Source: Carya illinoinensis (lineage: Eukaryota > Streptophyta > Magnoliopsida > Fagales > Juglandaceae). Taken from it: a stretch of DNA of 64,000 bases. A program made the translations under genes and the position numbers. Positions 1-12,100 of this stretch are shown piece after piece. The notes below the pieces were generated by a model. That model saw only the letters and a list, made by a program, of their open reading frames with translations. It ran no database searches and had not been told where the DNA came from. Numbering within the stretch: the stretch's first letter is position 1; each line of letters opens with the position of its first letter. The DNA is taken from contig NC_056762.1 of the NCBI RefSeq assembly GCF_018687715.1, positions 17,685,364 to 17,749,363 of the forward strand, read 5' to 3'.

Positions 1-495
1 GGATAAAATGGCAATAGCTCAGAGTCGTCAGAAAAGCTACGCAGATACCAGGAGGAGAGAGTTATCTTTTGAAGAAGGTGATTGGGTTTATCTAAAGTCT
101 CTCCCATGAAAGGAGTTAAGCGTTTTGGTAAAAAGAGGAAACTGGATCTGAGGTATGTAGGCCCTTTTCAGATTTTGGAGAAGGTAGAGTCCGTCGCTTA
201 TAGAGTTGCTTTGCCAGAATATTTTGGGGATATTCATGATTTCTTCCATGTATCATCCTTGAAGAAGAGTTTTGGATAACAAGAGCCGTGCTTTGTCGAC
301 TCAGAGAGTATTCAGTTACAACTGAACCTTACTTATGAGGTTGTTCAGTCGCAAATTATGGATTGGAAAGAGCAACAATTGAGATCCAAGACGATACATT
401 TGGTAAAGGTGGCATGGGGAGATCCGTTAACTCAAGATTTCTCTTGGGAGAGAGTAGCTGACATGAGGGAGCAGTACCCCTACTTGTTTGAGTAA
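1..495 (+). pseudogene. Chromovirus (Ty3) pol 3' end: integrase C-terminus and chromodomain, decayed
   Basis: The reading frame starts outside the window. It encodes the end of a Ty3 integrase ([36 protein letters not shown]), then a chromodomain-like tail (DWKEQQLRSK, LVKVAW, WERVADMREQYPYLFE) ending at TAA 493-495. Chromodomains of this class direct integration to heterochromatin. It is broken twice: a one-base frameshift near 95-100, where the conserved LKV-SPMKG block changes frame, and an in-frame TAA at 277-279 where related elements usually have Gln. A polypurine tract and an LTR follow directly, confirming the 3' end of the element. The Tekay/Del-type assignment rests on the chromodomain and gene order. 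The rest of the element is not in the window. Confidence 0.9.
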
Positions 496-593
496 ATGAC
501 GGTACGTTTCTTGATCTTGGTCTCAGTGGAATCATGTGGCTTGTTTCAAGTTGATGTTTGATCTTACAAATCTCGAGGACGAAATTTGTTTTT

Positions 594-605
594 AAGGGGG
601 GAGGA
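594..605 (+). other. Polypurine tract of the chromovirus
   Basis: An all-purine run (AAGGGGGGAGGA) ends one base before the TG that opens the LTR. This is the normal position of the plus-strand primer in an LTR retrotransposon, and it fixes the LTR start at 606. Confidence 0.85.
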
Positions 606-2379
606 TGTGATACCCCGTTTTTACATGTATTTTCACTGAAGGAGTGTCTTTAATTTAATTAATATAGTAGTTCTTTTATTTTAAATTATTGTATTTTAAA
701 TTGGTTTTATTTTATTTGATGTGGTGTTTAATTTATTTTAGTCATTTTATGTTTTTTTTTTAAAAAATCGTTTTCGTCGGGTTAGGTTTTTTGGATTCCG
801 GAAGTGAGGACTGGACCTCATTTCTTTTCCCTCATCTTTTCTTTTTCTTTTCTCTTTTTTTCTTTTTTCTTTTTCCTTTTTCTTTCTTTTTCTTTCTTTT
901 CTTCTTCTTCTTTTTTTCCTTCTCCTCTCCCGCACGCCCGAACTGCTCTCTTCCTCTCTCCCGGCGCCGTCCGTTGACCCGCCTAGACTTGCCGCCGTTC
1001 AAGGCATTTCCCTATCAATTTCGTGTCTTGGTTTGTCCCCGTTCAAAAGTGGGTTTATTACCCACGGCCACAGTGTAAAATATACTGTTACGTTGCTTTT
1101 TCTCCGCAATTTGCAACGCCGTAAGCTTTCAAAAAATACCGTATAGTGCCGTAAGTATCTTCCAAACTCTGCTTTTAGATTTAAATATATTTTGCTCTTA
1201 CAATAATTATTTGACTGCTGGTTGGTTGATTCCAGACTGAGTCTGACGAGTTCGGAGGTCGGATGGATTGAGGACGGAGTTGTTTGGTTTGTTGATTTGT
1301 GATTGATTGGTTATTTGTGCCTTGAGGTTGCATTTACATGGTGCATTCACGTGCATTTTATTTAAATTGAGAAAAATTATGGTTTGTTGGCGTAAATAGA
1401 TTTTCGGGTGCGTGTGTATCATGACCCCAAGCTGGGATGGGGTATTATCTTGGTGGAGCTCCTCTAGTCACTCGGGAGTGGATAATACTGAGTGACATCC
1501 TCTGGGTTGTCGCCGGGCGATGACTGGATCGCACGAAACAGTAATGCTGTCGTGTCGACTCCGTGGTCCCTAGAGTGGCGAGGACTAGAGGATGGCCTGG
1601 TCCAGGGACGCACTAGGCGCGAGTACTGGGCATCGCTCGTTTAGGTGTCACACGCGTAGACATTACCTGCGGTGTGACACAGGAGCCAGAGTGTGCGGAT
1701 GATCCCTAGGGAGATCATGGTACATGCAATAATTGGATCGGTTTTATGGTTTTGGTTACGAGCAATTTTCTGGGAAAATGACGAGATTTGGTTTGAGGCT
1801 ATGTGATCCATTTTCTGGAAAAATGATGGTTTATTGATTTGGGTCATTATCTGGGATAATGGCGGGGAATGGTTTTAAAGGTTATGTTTTTGTTCCAAAT
1901 GGGTTTTTTTGGCGTGCGTGGAAAAAATGTGGTTTTTGTGGGACATGTGCATTTGTATTCTTTTATGCATATTGTTTGAGTTTTAATATACTTTTATCTA
2001 GTGGCGTTTGGATCTTACTTACCTGCGGCACTATTTTTGGTACTGTAGATTTTGATGCAGAGGTCGAGGAGGAGGAGGAGGCTGAGCCCGAGAATGCGAC
2101 TCTGCTGGAGTACTGAGTTGGAGTTTATGCTTTGTAATTGATTTAACAATATTTGTAGTTTGCAATCTTTTATTATGTATGATTTGAACGGCTTTGTATT
2201 AAACTATAAAAATTCTGGTACTTAGTTATGAAACTTTGCTATTCGCTGCGTGTTTCTTCGTGCATATTTGTTTCTTATACACACACTTGGCACTTAGCGA
2301 TAGGGTGGTGACCCGTGATGTCACCATCCGAATGTCTCGATTTCCCTGTGTCCGTAAGTGGGGATTTGGGGGTGTCACA
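606..2379 (+). repeat. 3' LTR of the chromovirus (1.77 kb)
   Basis: It starts TGTGATACCCC and ends GGGGGTGTCACA, an imperfect terminal inverted repeat with TG...CA ends. It contains a T/C-rich tract (about 835-930), a GC-rich block near 1430-1680 and an acidic-looking short frame near 2060-2110. The same sequence recurs on the minus strand at 25785-27822 (solo LTR D), which supports both boundaries. Small ORFs inside are not genes. The 5' partner LTR lies outside the window, so the target duplication cannot be checked. Confidence 0.9.
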
Positions 2380-2731
2380 CTTGTGTTTTGGTGGAGGGAA
2401 CCTCGTGGAGAAAGACGCAAAGGATGAAGAAAGAGGACGGCAGCACTAGATGAAAATGATGAAACCCTAAGGTTTGAGACCACTTGCATACAGACTAGGC
2501 CCATTTGGTTTTACAACCCTCAGTTTTTTTGTGTTTATATTTCTATGTAAGCTGTTATTTTTACTTTAATTGAAAAATAAAAAATAGGCTATTGGACTTT
2601 ATGTCCATATTAATAGTGTCACACTCCTCCTTTGAAGGAAGGTGGGTGATTGTACTCCTCCTCATTGGGAGGATGGAGCGTGTTACTATCTTTTTTTTTT
2701 TTATCGGAAGAGAGGTCGCTCAGTTCTGTTT

Positions 2732-2815
2732 TTAACAGAACGCTTTCTCTATTCATTGTTGTCATGAGAGAATTTATAGAAATTAACAGAACGCTTTCTC
2801 TATTCATTGTTGTCA
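2732..2815. repeat. Perfect 33-bp direct repeat, two copies
   Basis: Copies at 2732-2764 and 2783-2815 are identical and begin TTAACAGAACGC. The period is 51 bp. The first copy also forms a small hairpin with the TTCTGTT just before it. It lies about 350-430 bp upstream of the start codon. Confidence 0.85.
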
Positions 2816-3120
2816 CAAAATAATTTGTAGGCAGAGGAGTTCTTAACAGATGAATAGTTTAGCTGATAATTTAGATTTTTTTCTATATTAATTAGTCACA
2901 GTTATAATTTTGATTTTATTTAATGAGACGAAGTCTATTTTTTTTTTTTTTTAAAAAAAGACAGGTAGTAATAACCAGTATCATTACCCGTGAAAAATAT
3001 AACGTTCGTCCAGGCGGTGTCCCCAGACTCCATCGAAATTGCCCGCCGCCTAATGAAATACGTTTATTCGAACGAAAATAAATCGGAGGCTGTGTCTTCT
3101 TTCTTTCGTCTACTCTGGAG

Positions 3121-3129
3121 GAACCCTAA
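3121..3129 (+). promoter_or_regulatory. Telo-box-like motif in the presumed 5' UTR
   Basis: GAACCCTAA differs by one base from the plant telo-box AAACCCTAA, which is enriched upstream of ribosome-biogenesis and other growth genes. It lies 36 bases before the ATG. A single mismatched copy is weak evidence. Confidence 0.3.
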
Positions 3130-3164
3130 CGCACTCTGACCAAGCTACTTTCATCAGGTCATCA

Positions 3165-6100
3165 ATGGCGGAACCTGGTTCCGATGATGATAAAGTGTCT
3201 CAGAACAACATAGTGTTCGTGGACACCAGCCTCGATACTCACTTGGCCTTGATGGTCTCGGATTGCGACACTGTTTCCGATCTCAAAAGTAACCTAATTA
3301 TTCTATATCGCCCTAACTTCTTTCGTTTACTTTTTTCTAAGTTTTTCTCAGATATTTTTTCAATTTTTTTAATTTTTTTTATAAGTAAGAATAAATTATT
3401 AATCAACATAATTAGGCATAGTCAAGAACACAGGAAGATATTTTTTTTCAGGGTTAATGCTCGAGGTTTCGTATTCGAACATCAAATTTGTGGAGTTGCT
3501 TTTGATGCGTTTCATGCATGATTTCGTAGTACATGATTATTTATGATGTCTTCTTAACGAATTTTCAAAATTTATTGGACTTATATTAAACATTCATTCA
3601 AGACCAGGAAAATTCAATGGATTTGAATGCTTTTGCCAGGGTGCATTTAAAAAATGCCAAACTTATTGATCAGAAGATTTATTAGTTTAAACGTGAGAAT
3701 GATCAGTGGTGGAGGATTACTGAGAACAGTTGAAGGGTCACTAAGTTCATCTCTATTGATGTTGTTGCTATGGAGTGGTTGGCATCTGCGGTGGGAGCTT
3801 GTGGAGCATCAGTTGGTTCCTCTGAGATTTTTAAAACTTGAAGGAAGGGGAATCGGGTGTTGGTGGCTCAAAGATGTCACAATAGTTTCAATCGATTTTT
3901 GTCTTTGTCGGAGTTTGGACAAGATAAAAGGTGTGGTTTCATCGCTATACCAGAAGGATTAAAGGGTGAGGGATGGGGGAGGTTTGAAGAATTGTTGCGA
4001 CAGGTGGTCTGTTCTTTCTTTGTTTCGAGCATGAATTACGAAGTACCTGAGAAGGTTGTATCATCTTCTCATGTTGCTGAGGGACGAAGGGAGACCTTTG
4101 TGGAGGCTTTGAAGAAGTTTCCGCCTGGTGTCTCAGTGTCTCGGTTATAGTGAATGGGCTGGGCCTGGTTAAAAGCCCGAATAGAATAGTAAGAAAAGTT
4201 TCGGTGTTTGGGGAGTTTCGGTTTTGGCTTCCTCTTCAAGCATGTTGGCGTCGATACTTGCTCCGATGGTCTCAGAAGTAGCACAGACTATTTCGCTGGT
4301 CTCTGGCAACTCGTCTGGTGGTGTGACAGAAATAGTATTGTCGCCAAAAGTAGAAGAGGGTGAAGTAGTGCTACTAGACATTGAAAAGAAGGTGCTGAGT
4401 GGAGGGGAGTTTAACCCATTCGACAGGGTTGGGAAACCGGATTGCGGTTATACTTTTCAAAATGGCGTAGATACTCTTATTAAAAGTACTCTTTCCAACC
4501 TCCCAACTTATTGCCTTTCTTTATTTCTTTTGCCTGCAGGGGTGGGAAACCGGATTGAAAAATTATTTTGTACATTTTTGTGGGGTGGAATAGGAGAGGA
4601 GACAAATCAACCTTGTTAGTTGGAATAGAGTTTGTTCTCCTATTTCAAATGGTTGTTTGGGGGTTTGTAATTTAAGTAGCTTCAACAATGCCTTGTTGGG
4701 GAAATGTTTGTGGAGGAATCAATTAGAAGGGGAGTCATTGTGGAGGGAGGTTATAGATCGGAAATATGGGAGTGATTGGGGGATGGTGTTCTAAGGAGGC
4801 TAGGGGGGCTTATGGTGTGAGTCTTGGGAAATTTATTAGAAAGGGATGGGAGAATTTTGTTAAACATATTAACATTGCTGTTGGTGAGGGTTCAAGGATC
4901 CGTTTTTGGTTTGATGTTTGGTGTGGTGTTCAGGCTCTTTTTAGTGTGTTTCCGGCTATTTATCTTACGGCAGCCCATCGGAATGCTTCCATTTCTGATT
5001 TGTTAGTCCGTTCTAATACAACCTTGCAGTGGGATGTTGGTTTTACTAGAGCTACATAGGACTGGGAGCTTGATGAGATTTCTGAGTCTTTTCAGTTTCT
5101 TATATTCCTTGGGGTTTTGGGGTAGTGAGAGGGCCAAAATGATATGGAAGCATATGGGTAGTAAAAAGTTCTCAGTATGTGTTGACTGTTCAGCATTGTT
5201 CACCTTTTCCTTGGAAACTTATTTGGAGGTCTCATGTACCTTTCAAAGTCGCTTTTTTCATATGGACAGCATCACTCGCTTTTTTTCATATGGACAGCAT
5301 CACCTGGAAACATTTTGTCCATCGATAATTTGAGAAAGCATGGTTTTGTTGTTATGGAGTGTTGTTTCATGTGTAAGAAACATAGCGAATCTATGGATTA
5401 TTTACTTTTGCACTGTGAGGTGGTAAAGGCATTTTGGAATGGTGTTTTCAGTAGAGTTGTGTTGGTTTGCGTGATGCCTATGAAAGTAGTGGATTTACTT
5501 GAGTTTTGGATGGGGCTTCAAAGTTCTCCTCAATTCGTTGCTATGTGGAAGATTGTTCTTTTTTGTCTCATGTGGTGTATTTGGTGGAAAAGGAATGAGC
5601 AATGCTTTAATAATAAGGAACCATCTTCCACACAACAGCCACTTGAGGAGGGGAGGAACCTGTAATGGTGACAGAAACAATGGACAACAACCATATGGCT
5701 ATGGAGCAAGCAGTTGGCGAGAATGAAATTATCAGCTTGTCGTTGGTGCCTTGTGTGGAAGAAGGTTTAGAGTTGGGAGTGTAGTTGGGTATTGTGTCTG
5801 GGGATAATGTCTTTCCCCTGGTTTCTTTTCCTTTGATAAATGATATAGTGGGTTCGCCATCAGATTGGGTTTTGAATGGAGTTAACGGGGTTCAACAAAT
5901 CCTGGGGCTTTCACATGGAGAATATGAAGATCAATTTAAAGCATTACTCATTGTGATCGAGGCGAGCCATGTGCTTGAAACCAAATCAAATTTTAAGAAA
6001 AGCAAGGAGTTAAAGCATCTTTTAGGGGCAATCAACTATGATGCTAAGGGAAGTAGCTCAAGTCAAAGGAAGACTAAAGGGAGGGCATTGTGAAGACGTT

Positions 6101-9100
6101 CTTGTAGTGGGATTTTCGGGTAGAGGATTAGTTTTACGGGAAACAAGGGACTGGGGTTGGGGAGGTGTGTCACTTTCCAATTCAGGCTTGGTGTATTTTG
6201 GATAGTTTTCACGGGTTCTTTGGGCCATTAGGGACTCTCTAGTATGGGCTAGGTGTTTTCTTGTATACATCCAGTGTATTTGGTTACTTCTATTGATATA
6301 TATAATATTTTTACTTATTAAAAAAAATAATAAGGAGCGCAGTGTGGAGGAAATCGGGAAATTCTTTGTATTTTCTTTATTTCAATGGTTTTCTGCAATA
6401 GTGTTTAATGGAGCTTCAGTTCATGATTTTCTGTTTTCATTTTCCTCTTTATAGAATGTAATTAGGTGTTTTCTTTTGTATATTTCCACTATACATGGGC
6501 TTCACCTATTACATTCATGGAATAAAATTCTATCTTATGAAAAAAACAAAAAAAATACAAAAAACCCCAATCTCACCCAAAAGGATGAACTATTTGATAT
6601 AGTCTAGGATTTTGGAAGCTGACTGTCAATGAGGCATTGAATGCCCATTATCTTTCTTCAGGTGCATTTAAAAAATGCCAATCCCACCCAAATGGATGAA
6701 CTAGTTGATAGTTGAGGATTTTGGAAGATTACTGTCAATGAGGCAAAGATTTGTGTTATGTTATGCTTTTTTCTTGTTTCCGTATTATTTTAACAGTTTG
6801 TTTGTATTTATGGACTAGTTGATAGTTCATTCTATTTTAGCAGTTTGTTTGTATTTATGAACTAGTTGAGAGTTAATTCTAAAGAATGATCAAAACTTTC
6901 AATTGATCCAGTGCTTAAAATCTGTCTACTAGTCTAAGCAAGAAGTAATGGTTCGTCACTTTCTACTTCTAATGATCTCTTTATGTTGACGAAATGCAGA
7001 GAAAATTATATATGAACACCCACTGTGCTTCCCTAACATTGGGCTGATACAAATTCATGCTTTGAAGGTATACTCTTTTAACATTCAGAACAATACTGTT
7101 GAATATCTTGCTTGTTGAATACATATCTATGTCATTCCCGTTAACAAAGGTATAATAAACTTGGCAGGTTAAGCGCAAAGGATACTTTTATCACTTATCA
7201 GATTCCATGTTTGTAAAAAGTGCTTTTGATGGGGTCAAGAAGAATTGGTTTCTTGGTGTTGATGCTTCTCGTTCGGCAGAGCATGGTGAAAATCAACATT
7301 GCCTTGTTCCTGCCACTGAAAACAATCTATTACGCTGTTTTGGCATCAAGAATGGTACTTCTTTTGATAGGATTGATCCTCCTCATGATGGTCCACTGAA
7401 AAGGCAATCCAATTATGATGGTTCATCACTGCCGCTAGTTGAGAGCAACCATAATGCAAAAGAGAATGTTCCTATTGCTGACTGGTATGGTTCCAGTGAA
7501 TCTAGTAGAGGAGTTTTAAAAGAAAAGGATGCTTCATTTACTGGAGTTGACAAAGATACGTCACAGCAGGATATTATAATTCCAGAAAAGTCTTTAATTG
7601 ACGCAGGTAGAGAAGTTTCATGTGATATGAGGATGGGAATAAAAGACATTGCTGATGAACCTTGCAGGAGTTCGTCTTCTAATACAAGTAGGAGATTGGT
7701 TTCTAAAATAAAGAAGACTGACTATCTGAGCAAGGAGACTGAAGTTACAGAAAAACATGGAGATTGCGTAACTGGAAATTTCAATAATGATGTTGATTTG
7801 AAATGCAAGAAGTCTTTGGAGGAAGCTTCACAAGTGAGACTTCATGGAAAGAGAAAGCGTAAGATTGAAAAGAAAGATGAAGATGAAGATTCGTTGGAAG
7901 GAAAAACAGCTTTGACTTGCAATTCTAATAAAAAAAATTCCAAGGCAGTGGGTACATCTCAGCACTCCATGGGGGACAAACTGAAGACCAATGCCACCTT
8001 AGACACTATATTTACTGAACCAGTTGAGGATGTCCATTTGTTGGAAACTGGTTCAAGAAGTGGGAAGAGTAAGAAAAGGCGAAAGAAATCTTCAAATTCT
8101 ATTAATCAAGTGCTGGCTGAAGTCCCTTCTGCTGGGAAAGATGCTGGGGAAAATTTTAGTGCTGCTGTGGTAATTAAATGCAAGGTTTTAGGTGAAGAAC
8201 CTGGTGAAACATCAGTTCCTAGACAAGGTGTCCAGGAGGCTGCAACTTCTGAACTTTGTGGAATCTCTATAATGGAAAAAAAGCACGTTGATCTAGTCCA
8301 TAAAGAAGAAGAAATTAATAAATTACCCCTCTCATTAGTGCACAAACAGAAGGCAAATGCCACCCTTGAACGTTTAGCTTCTGAACCTTTCAAGAATGTA
8401 CATTTGGTAGTAGGAATTGACTCAGGCAGTGGGAAAAAGAAATCTTCAAATCCCTCTACTCAAGTAGATGCTGCCGCTCCATCTTGTGAGAAAGTTGTTG
8501 GGGAAGAAAGTTCTAGGGTCGCTGTGGGAATTAATCTGGAGGATTCAAGTAATGGACCACATTTAGATGGAGACATTGTTCAGGATGCAATGACTTCTGA
8601 ACACTGTGGGCTCTCTCCGAAGGAAAAGCAATGTGACCCCTTCCCTGAAATTGGGGAACATGATAAATTGCCAGGTGACTTGCGCCCGTTGCATTGAATA
8701 TGATTTAATCTAGTCTTGCTTTCATCAAATTGTATCTTAATTTTAAAGAATGCATCCCGTTGTTTTACAGGACAATTGTGAAATCTTGGCATGCTTAAAA
8801 ATATTTTCCATTATGAAAAAAATGTGTGTTCATGAGCCTCAAAAATTGTGCATTACTGCAAGGATGCTATCAGTTTTAGCAAGAATCTCTTGCATTGATA
8901 TTATTTTCTTATTTTTTAAAATTATAATTTTCAGAATGCAAACCATCATTAATAAATTTATTTGTTTGTGGGGGTAAAATTTCCCTATATATTTACCACC
9001 TGCACTTCATTGATGCATTGCAGCTATGTTGATGTCCTGGAATCATGGCCTGCTGATTGTAATGTTATTGTTTGTTTGTAGATATCAACATGTGTGACAC

Positions 9101-12100
9101 TAGTGCTGGGAATGTCAATAGCAATGACGATGCATCCAATGAAGAAACAGCAGTTGGAGTTGGAAAAATGAAAAATTTGAAGGATGGTTGTATTTTTGAG
9201 TTGAAAGGATTCAAAGAGCCTAGTAGTCTCCGAAAGGACATTGAGCTTTCCAGGCCTGAGAATACTGTCCCTAATGATGAGGATGATTGTGAAACTGGTT
9301 TGACTGATAGAGTTTACGTGGAAAGAGAATCATCACATAATAGAGTCTCAAAAAGAATACTGTCAGAAAAGTTCAAACCACCCAGTCAGAATGAAACAGA
9401 CATGAATGCTAAAGAAGTGATTGCCACTTCTGAATCATTAAATGGGACTGGAATCCTAAAGGAAAGAAAATCAGTTAAGAAAGGAAGGAAGAAGAGGAAA
9501 ATTGAGGATTCAGTTGAAGGGACACTAATGAAATCTCGTCTTGAGCATACTAAATGTTCCGAACATGACATATCTTCAACTGAGCCTCATAAAACTATAA
9601 ATGGTGATGATTACAGTTGCAAAGATAAGCAAGAAGAAAGGGATTTTTCTCCAGTAAAGGGAAAAGAAGTATCAAAAACAAAAACAGTTAGTACTCGTGT
9701 TTTGGGTGCTGGTTGGGAAACTGGTGAGGTCAATGGAGATGAGGTGGAGTCCTTGCAGCATATCAGCAAAGCCCAAGCAAATTCAGAGAGTACGGATGAA
9801 AAAATGGGAAAGAAATTATCAAAAACAAAAACAGTAAAGGCTTCTCTTTTTTCTACAGGAAGAGAAACCTGTAATGCCCGTGAAGATGAGGTAGATTCCT
9901 TCCAGAAAATTGGCAAAACTCAATTAAATGCAGAGAATGTGGATGAGAAAATAAAAAGGAGATTTAAGAAGAAAAAGAATTCTGCTGCTCAAGACACTGG
10001 TCATCACAGTTCAATGCCTTCAGCTGATAATCAAAGGAAGGCAGAAGCTTCATCTAAAATGAGAAATGAGAATCAAGGAAGTGAAGGAAAATTGCTTGCC
10101 AGCAACACTATCACCATGCAATTTCAAGGATCAGTATCAAAGGATGAATGTGCCGAGCACATGCTTCACCTTGGAAAGAAAGAGATTTTAAAAATTTCCA
10201 GAAGTGAGGATTCAGTTGGAGGAAAACCGATTAAATCAGGTGAAGAGCACGGCAAAAGTTCTGAACATGACATATTTTCATCACACTTTTGTGAAAATGT
10301 AATTGGTGACCATTCCAGTGTGAATGCTAAAAAAGAAGGAAATTTTTCTCGAACAAAGGGAAAGGCATCAAAATCAAAAACGTTAAGTACTTCCCTTTTT
10401 GGTGCTGGTCAGGAAACCAGTGATGTCAATGTAGATGAGGTGGAGTCCTCGCTGCATGACAGCAAAACTCAGGCAAATGCAGAGAATGGTAATGAAAAAA
10501 TGAGAAAGAAATCTAAGAAGAAACCAAATTCTGCTACGAAGAGCCTTCCAGTTCAAGATGATGGTCATAAGGATCCAATACCTTCAACTAATAATCAAAG
10601 TGAGGTGAAAGTGTCAACTAAAATGAAAAATGAGAAGGAAGGGAATGGAGGTAAATCAGAAGCTGGCAAATCTAGCACCACCATCCAACTGCAAGGATCT
10701 CTGTCAAAGGATGAAAGAGCAGAGCACACGCTTCAACCTGAAAATAAGCTTCTAAAAGTTTCTACGAGAAGTGGGACAATTGCTCCACTAATTGGTAAGT
10801 CTGATAAGCTCACTTCACTTCCTGAAGATGCAAGAAGGCTCAGTATTGCTGATGCTGAGCTGACCAGCATTAATTCAGAGAAGAAAAGTGAAGCTTTTGC
10901 TGTGTCAAAGTCTAACTTGGGGAATTCTAAGAAAACAGTTGATCAAAACAAATTAGGTAACAAGAGTCAATCAGGTGTTGGCCAGGCTGTTAGAAAAGCT
11001 TCTATTAACGATGTCGGGGAAGTTGTAAATAGATCAGAACATGACAAGAGCTTGTTAACCAAATCAGGAACAATTTTCAACGATTATTCTAGTGGGAGTT
11101 CTGAAGATGATGATGGAGTCAAAAATTCGGATTCCAGCATCAGAACTCCATCAGCTAATTCATTTTCATCTGACTATTCTGATGGAGAAAGCAATGCAAA
11201 TCTGAACTCACCACAGGATGGTAATTCAAATTCTCTCTCGATTTTCTAGTGCCTAACATTGGTATTTTACTATGAGGTTATATACCTTATACATAACATA
11301 TGTGCTTTTGAATTTCTTAAGTATAATTTGACCTTTTCTGTTCTTCATACTTCTCAACACTCTTAATTACCGAGTTTGCCAAACTGTTGCAATCATAGCT
11401 TATCTAATGAGTCTTATTGATCAAGAAGGCCACTTCCTATCCTGAAAATTCATTGCTATTTCTTTTATTTTCCAAAGCTTAGTCTTTTAGAATGTATTTG
11501 TTGTGGCTTTAATTATCTCATGGTAAGTCACTTAATTATTTATATTGTCCTTATTCATATCTCCTAAGGGAGATATGAATATGAGAAGGTGAAGTCACAC
11601 TGTTTAGGCCATTACTTCTCACGACTTCCAAATGGTCCTTTTAGCGTCTATGAATGAGGCTGCATCTGTGTCTTCAATACCTTAGTTCAGTAAATAGATT
11701 GCCTGTTGTTTTCATTTACTTCTCATGATGAGTTTCTGATCAATTTTAAGGCTTGTAAAGGTTAGAAGCTGAACACAATCATTATTTGTATATAAACTGG
11801 ATTTGGAACTTCCTTTACATTGTGCTTGTATGATGTAAAATGTTTCTTTAGATGCCAGAATATGAACAATTGATCTATTGTCCGCAAGTCAGTGCATTGC
11901 AGTAACTTTATTGTTCCTTTTGCTCTTACCATATTTCTTCAAATTGTATGTACTTAGGGCTGGGCATATTGTACACCGAAGCTATTATAGGAAGTTCAAG
12001 ACATTGGCATTCAAGAGATTTGAGTGGATAACTTGTTATCCTCTGCCACTTATAGTTTGCAAAATTTACTCTGAACTTAAAGCAGCTAATTTTTCAATTT

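Larger units (their letters stand above)
2380..3164. promoter_or_regulatory. Upstream region of the spliced gene
   Basis: This non-coding stretch lies between the LTR and the gene's ATG. It has an AT-rich core, a T11-12 tract near 2691-2702, a 33-bp direct repeat (2732-2764 and 2783-2815) and another T tract at about 2939-2953. The last 150 bases (TTTCTTTCGTCTAC, GAACCCTAACGC) look like a plant 5' UTR. No single TATA box stands out. Confidence 0.5.
3640..6681. repeat. 21-bp direct repeat bracketing the LINE-like insertion in intron 1
   Basis: The 21 bases at 3640-3660 recur exactly at 6661-6681; both contain GTGCATTTAAAAAATGCC. The pair brackets the LINE-derived mosaic. It could be a long target-site duplication or a local intron duplication: no poly(A) directly precedes the right copy, and neighbouring intron sequence is also duplicated. 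Confidence 0.6.

Noticed and set aside
747..1078. ORFs on both strands across the T/C-rich tract
   Set aside because: Low-complexity Phe/Ser and Lys/Arg runs produced by a pyrimidine tract inside the LTR; the same tract recurs in solo LTR D.
4224..4619. 131-codon ORF as a possible host gene in intron 1
   Set aside because: Its C-terminal half is LINE RT-derived, and the frame crosses from ORF1-like to RT-like sequence inside a decayed mosaic.
8750..8977. 75-codon ORF after exon 3
   Set aside because: It lies in the intron between matching splice sites, with no similarity to the flanking protein.
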